From Symbiodinium kawagutii (Eukaryota > Sar > Dinophyceae > Suessiales > Symbiodiniaceae), in assembly GCA_009767595.1 (NCBI GenBank), contig VSDK01016450.1:251659-315658 (forward strand): 64,000 nucleotides of DNA. Direction: 5' to 3'. The notes below the pieces were generated by a model that was not told the origin of the DNA, ran no database searches, and was given only the letters and a program-made list of their open reading frames with translations. Of this stretch, positions 63,859 through 64,000 are shown piece after piece. Position numbers and translations under genes: made by a program. The first letter of the stretch is position 1. Each line of letters starts with the position of its first letter.

Positions 63859-63913
63859 CGGACGCCTGAGTAGCCTGCGCTGGTGCGGCGGGAGGTGGCA
63901 TTTCTCCTGCAAC
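63859..63913 (-). CDS. Short coding exon, Ala/Pro-rich
   Basis: From GCTCCTCCAG the frame reads VAGEMPPPAAPAQATQAS to donor GTGGGT. It is the highest-coordinate exon candidate. The gene start must lie beyond the window or be missed. Confidence 0.4.
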
Positions 63914-64000
63914 CTGGAGGAGCTTTGCACGGTGGGATGGTTAAGCGGCTGGGGGATAGTAAGTGACTGGTCAATAATCATCATGATCAAACATGGCATC

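Overview
The window looks like nuclear DNA of a dinoflagellate, most like Symbiodiniaceae or Polarella. This is inferred from four things: tandem, intronless, near-identical ribosomal protein genes; very many short GC-rich exons about 0.3 to 2 kb apart; introns made of low-complexity repeats and small inverted-repeat elements; and nearly all supported coding on one strand. No database was searched. There is no bacterial operon, rRNA, tRNA or CRISPR array that I can see.

Almost every GC-rich island reads as protein only on the minus strand, so transcription runs from 64000 toward 1. I mark about 57 exon candidates. Where boundaries are exact I chose an AG acceptor and a GT (once GC) donor that keep the best frame open; elsewhere only the core is given. 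From 5' to 3' (high to low coordinates): Ala/Pro/Lys-rich low-complexity exons (63.9-59.0 kb); many unrecognised exons (58-35 kb), one resembling the last helix of a PH domain (49.1 kb); exons matching a protein-kinase-like fold (34.4-28.7 kb) whose catalytic and metal-binding motifs are degenerate; linker exons (28.0-25.6 kb); a cyclic-nucleotide-binding-like domain over four or five phase-compatible exons (21.7-18.0 kb); then unrecognised exons down to position 962. Several neighbouring exons agree in reading phase, which supports one or a few very long genes, but other joins do not agree, so I do not claim one continuous transcript.

Inside this array, on the same strand, sit two self-contained genes. 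Twin copies of ribosomal protein L9 (uL6) lie at 22.6-23.1 and 23.9-24.5 kb. A 393-residue ORF with two NUMOD4-HNH-helix-turn-helix modules lies at 7.0-8.2 kb.

The non-coding DNA is structured. On the transcribed strand introns tend to begin with GGTTGATGG-type repeats and end with CCATCAACC-type repeats, so their two ends are complementary. At least four families of roughly 90-120 bp inverted-repeat elements (called A, B, C and D here) recur, B and C with 4-bp AT-rich target duplications. A 1.8 kb unit at 13.96-15.77 kb has inverted arms around a 57-bp satellite. Long stretches not listed separately are intron-like repeats in which I see no gene.
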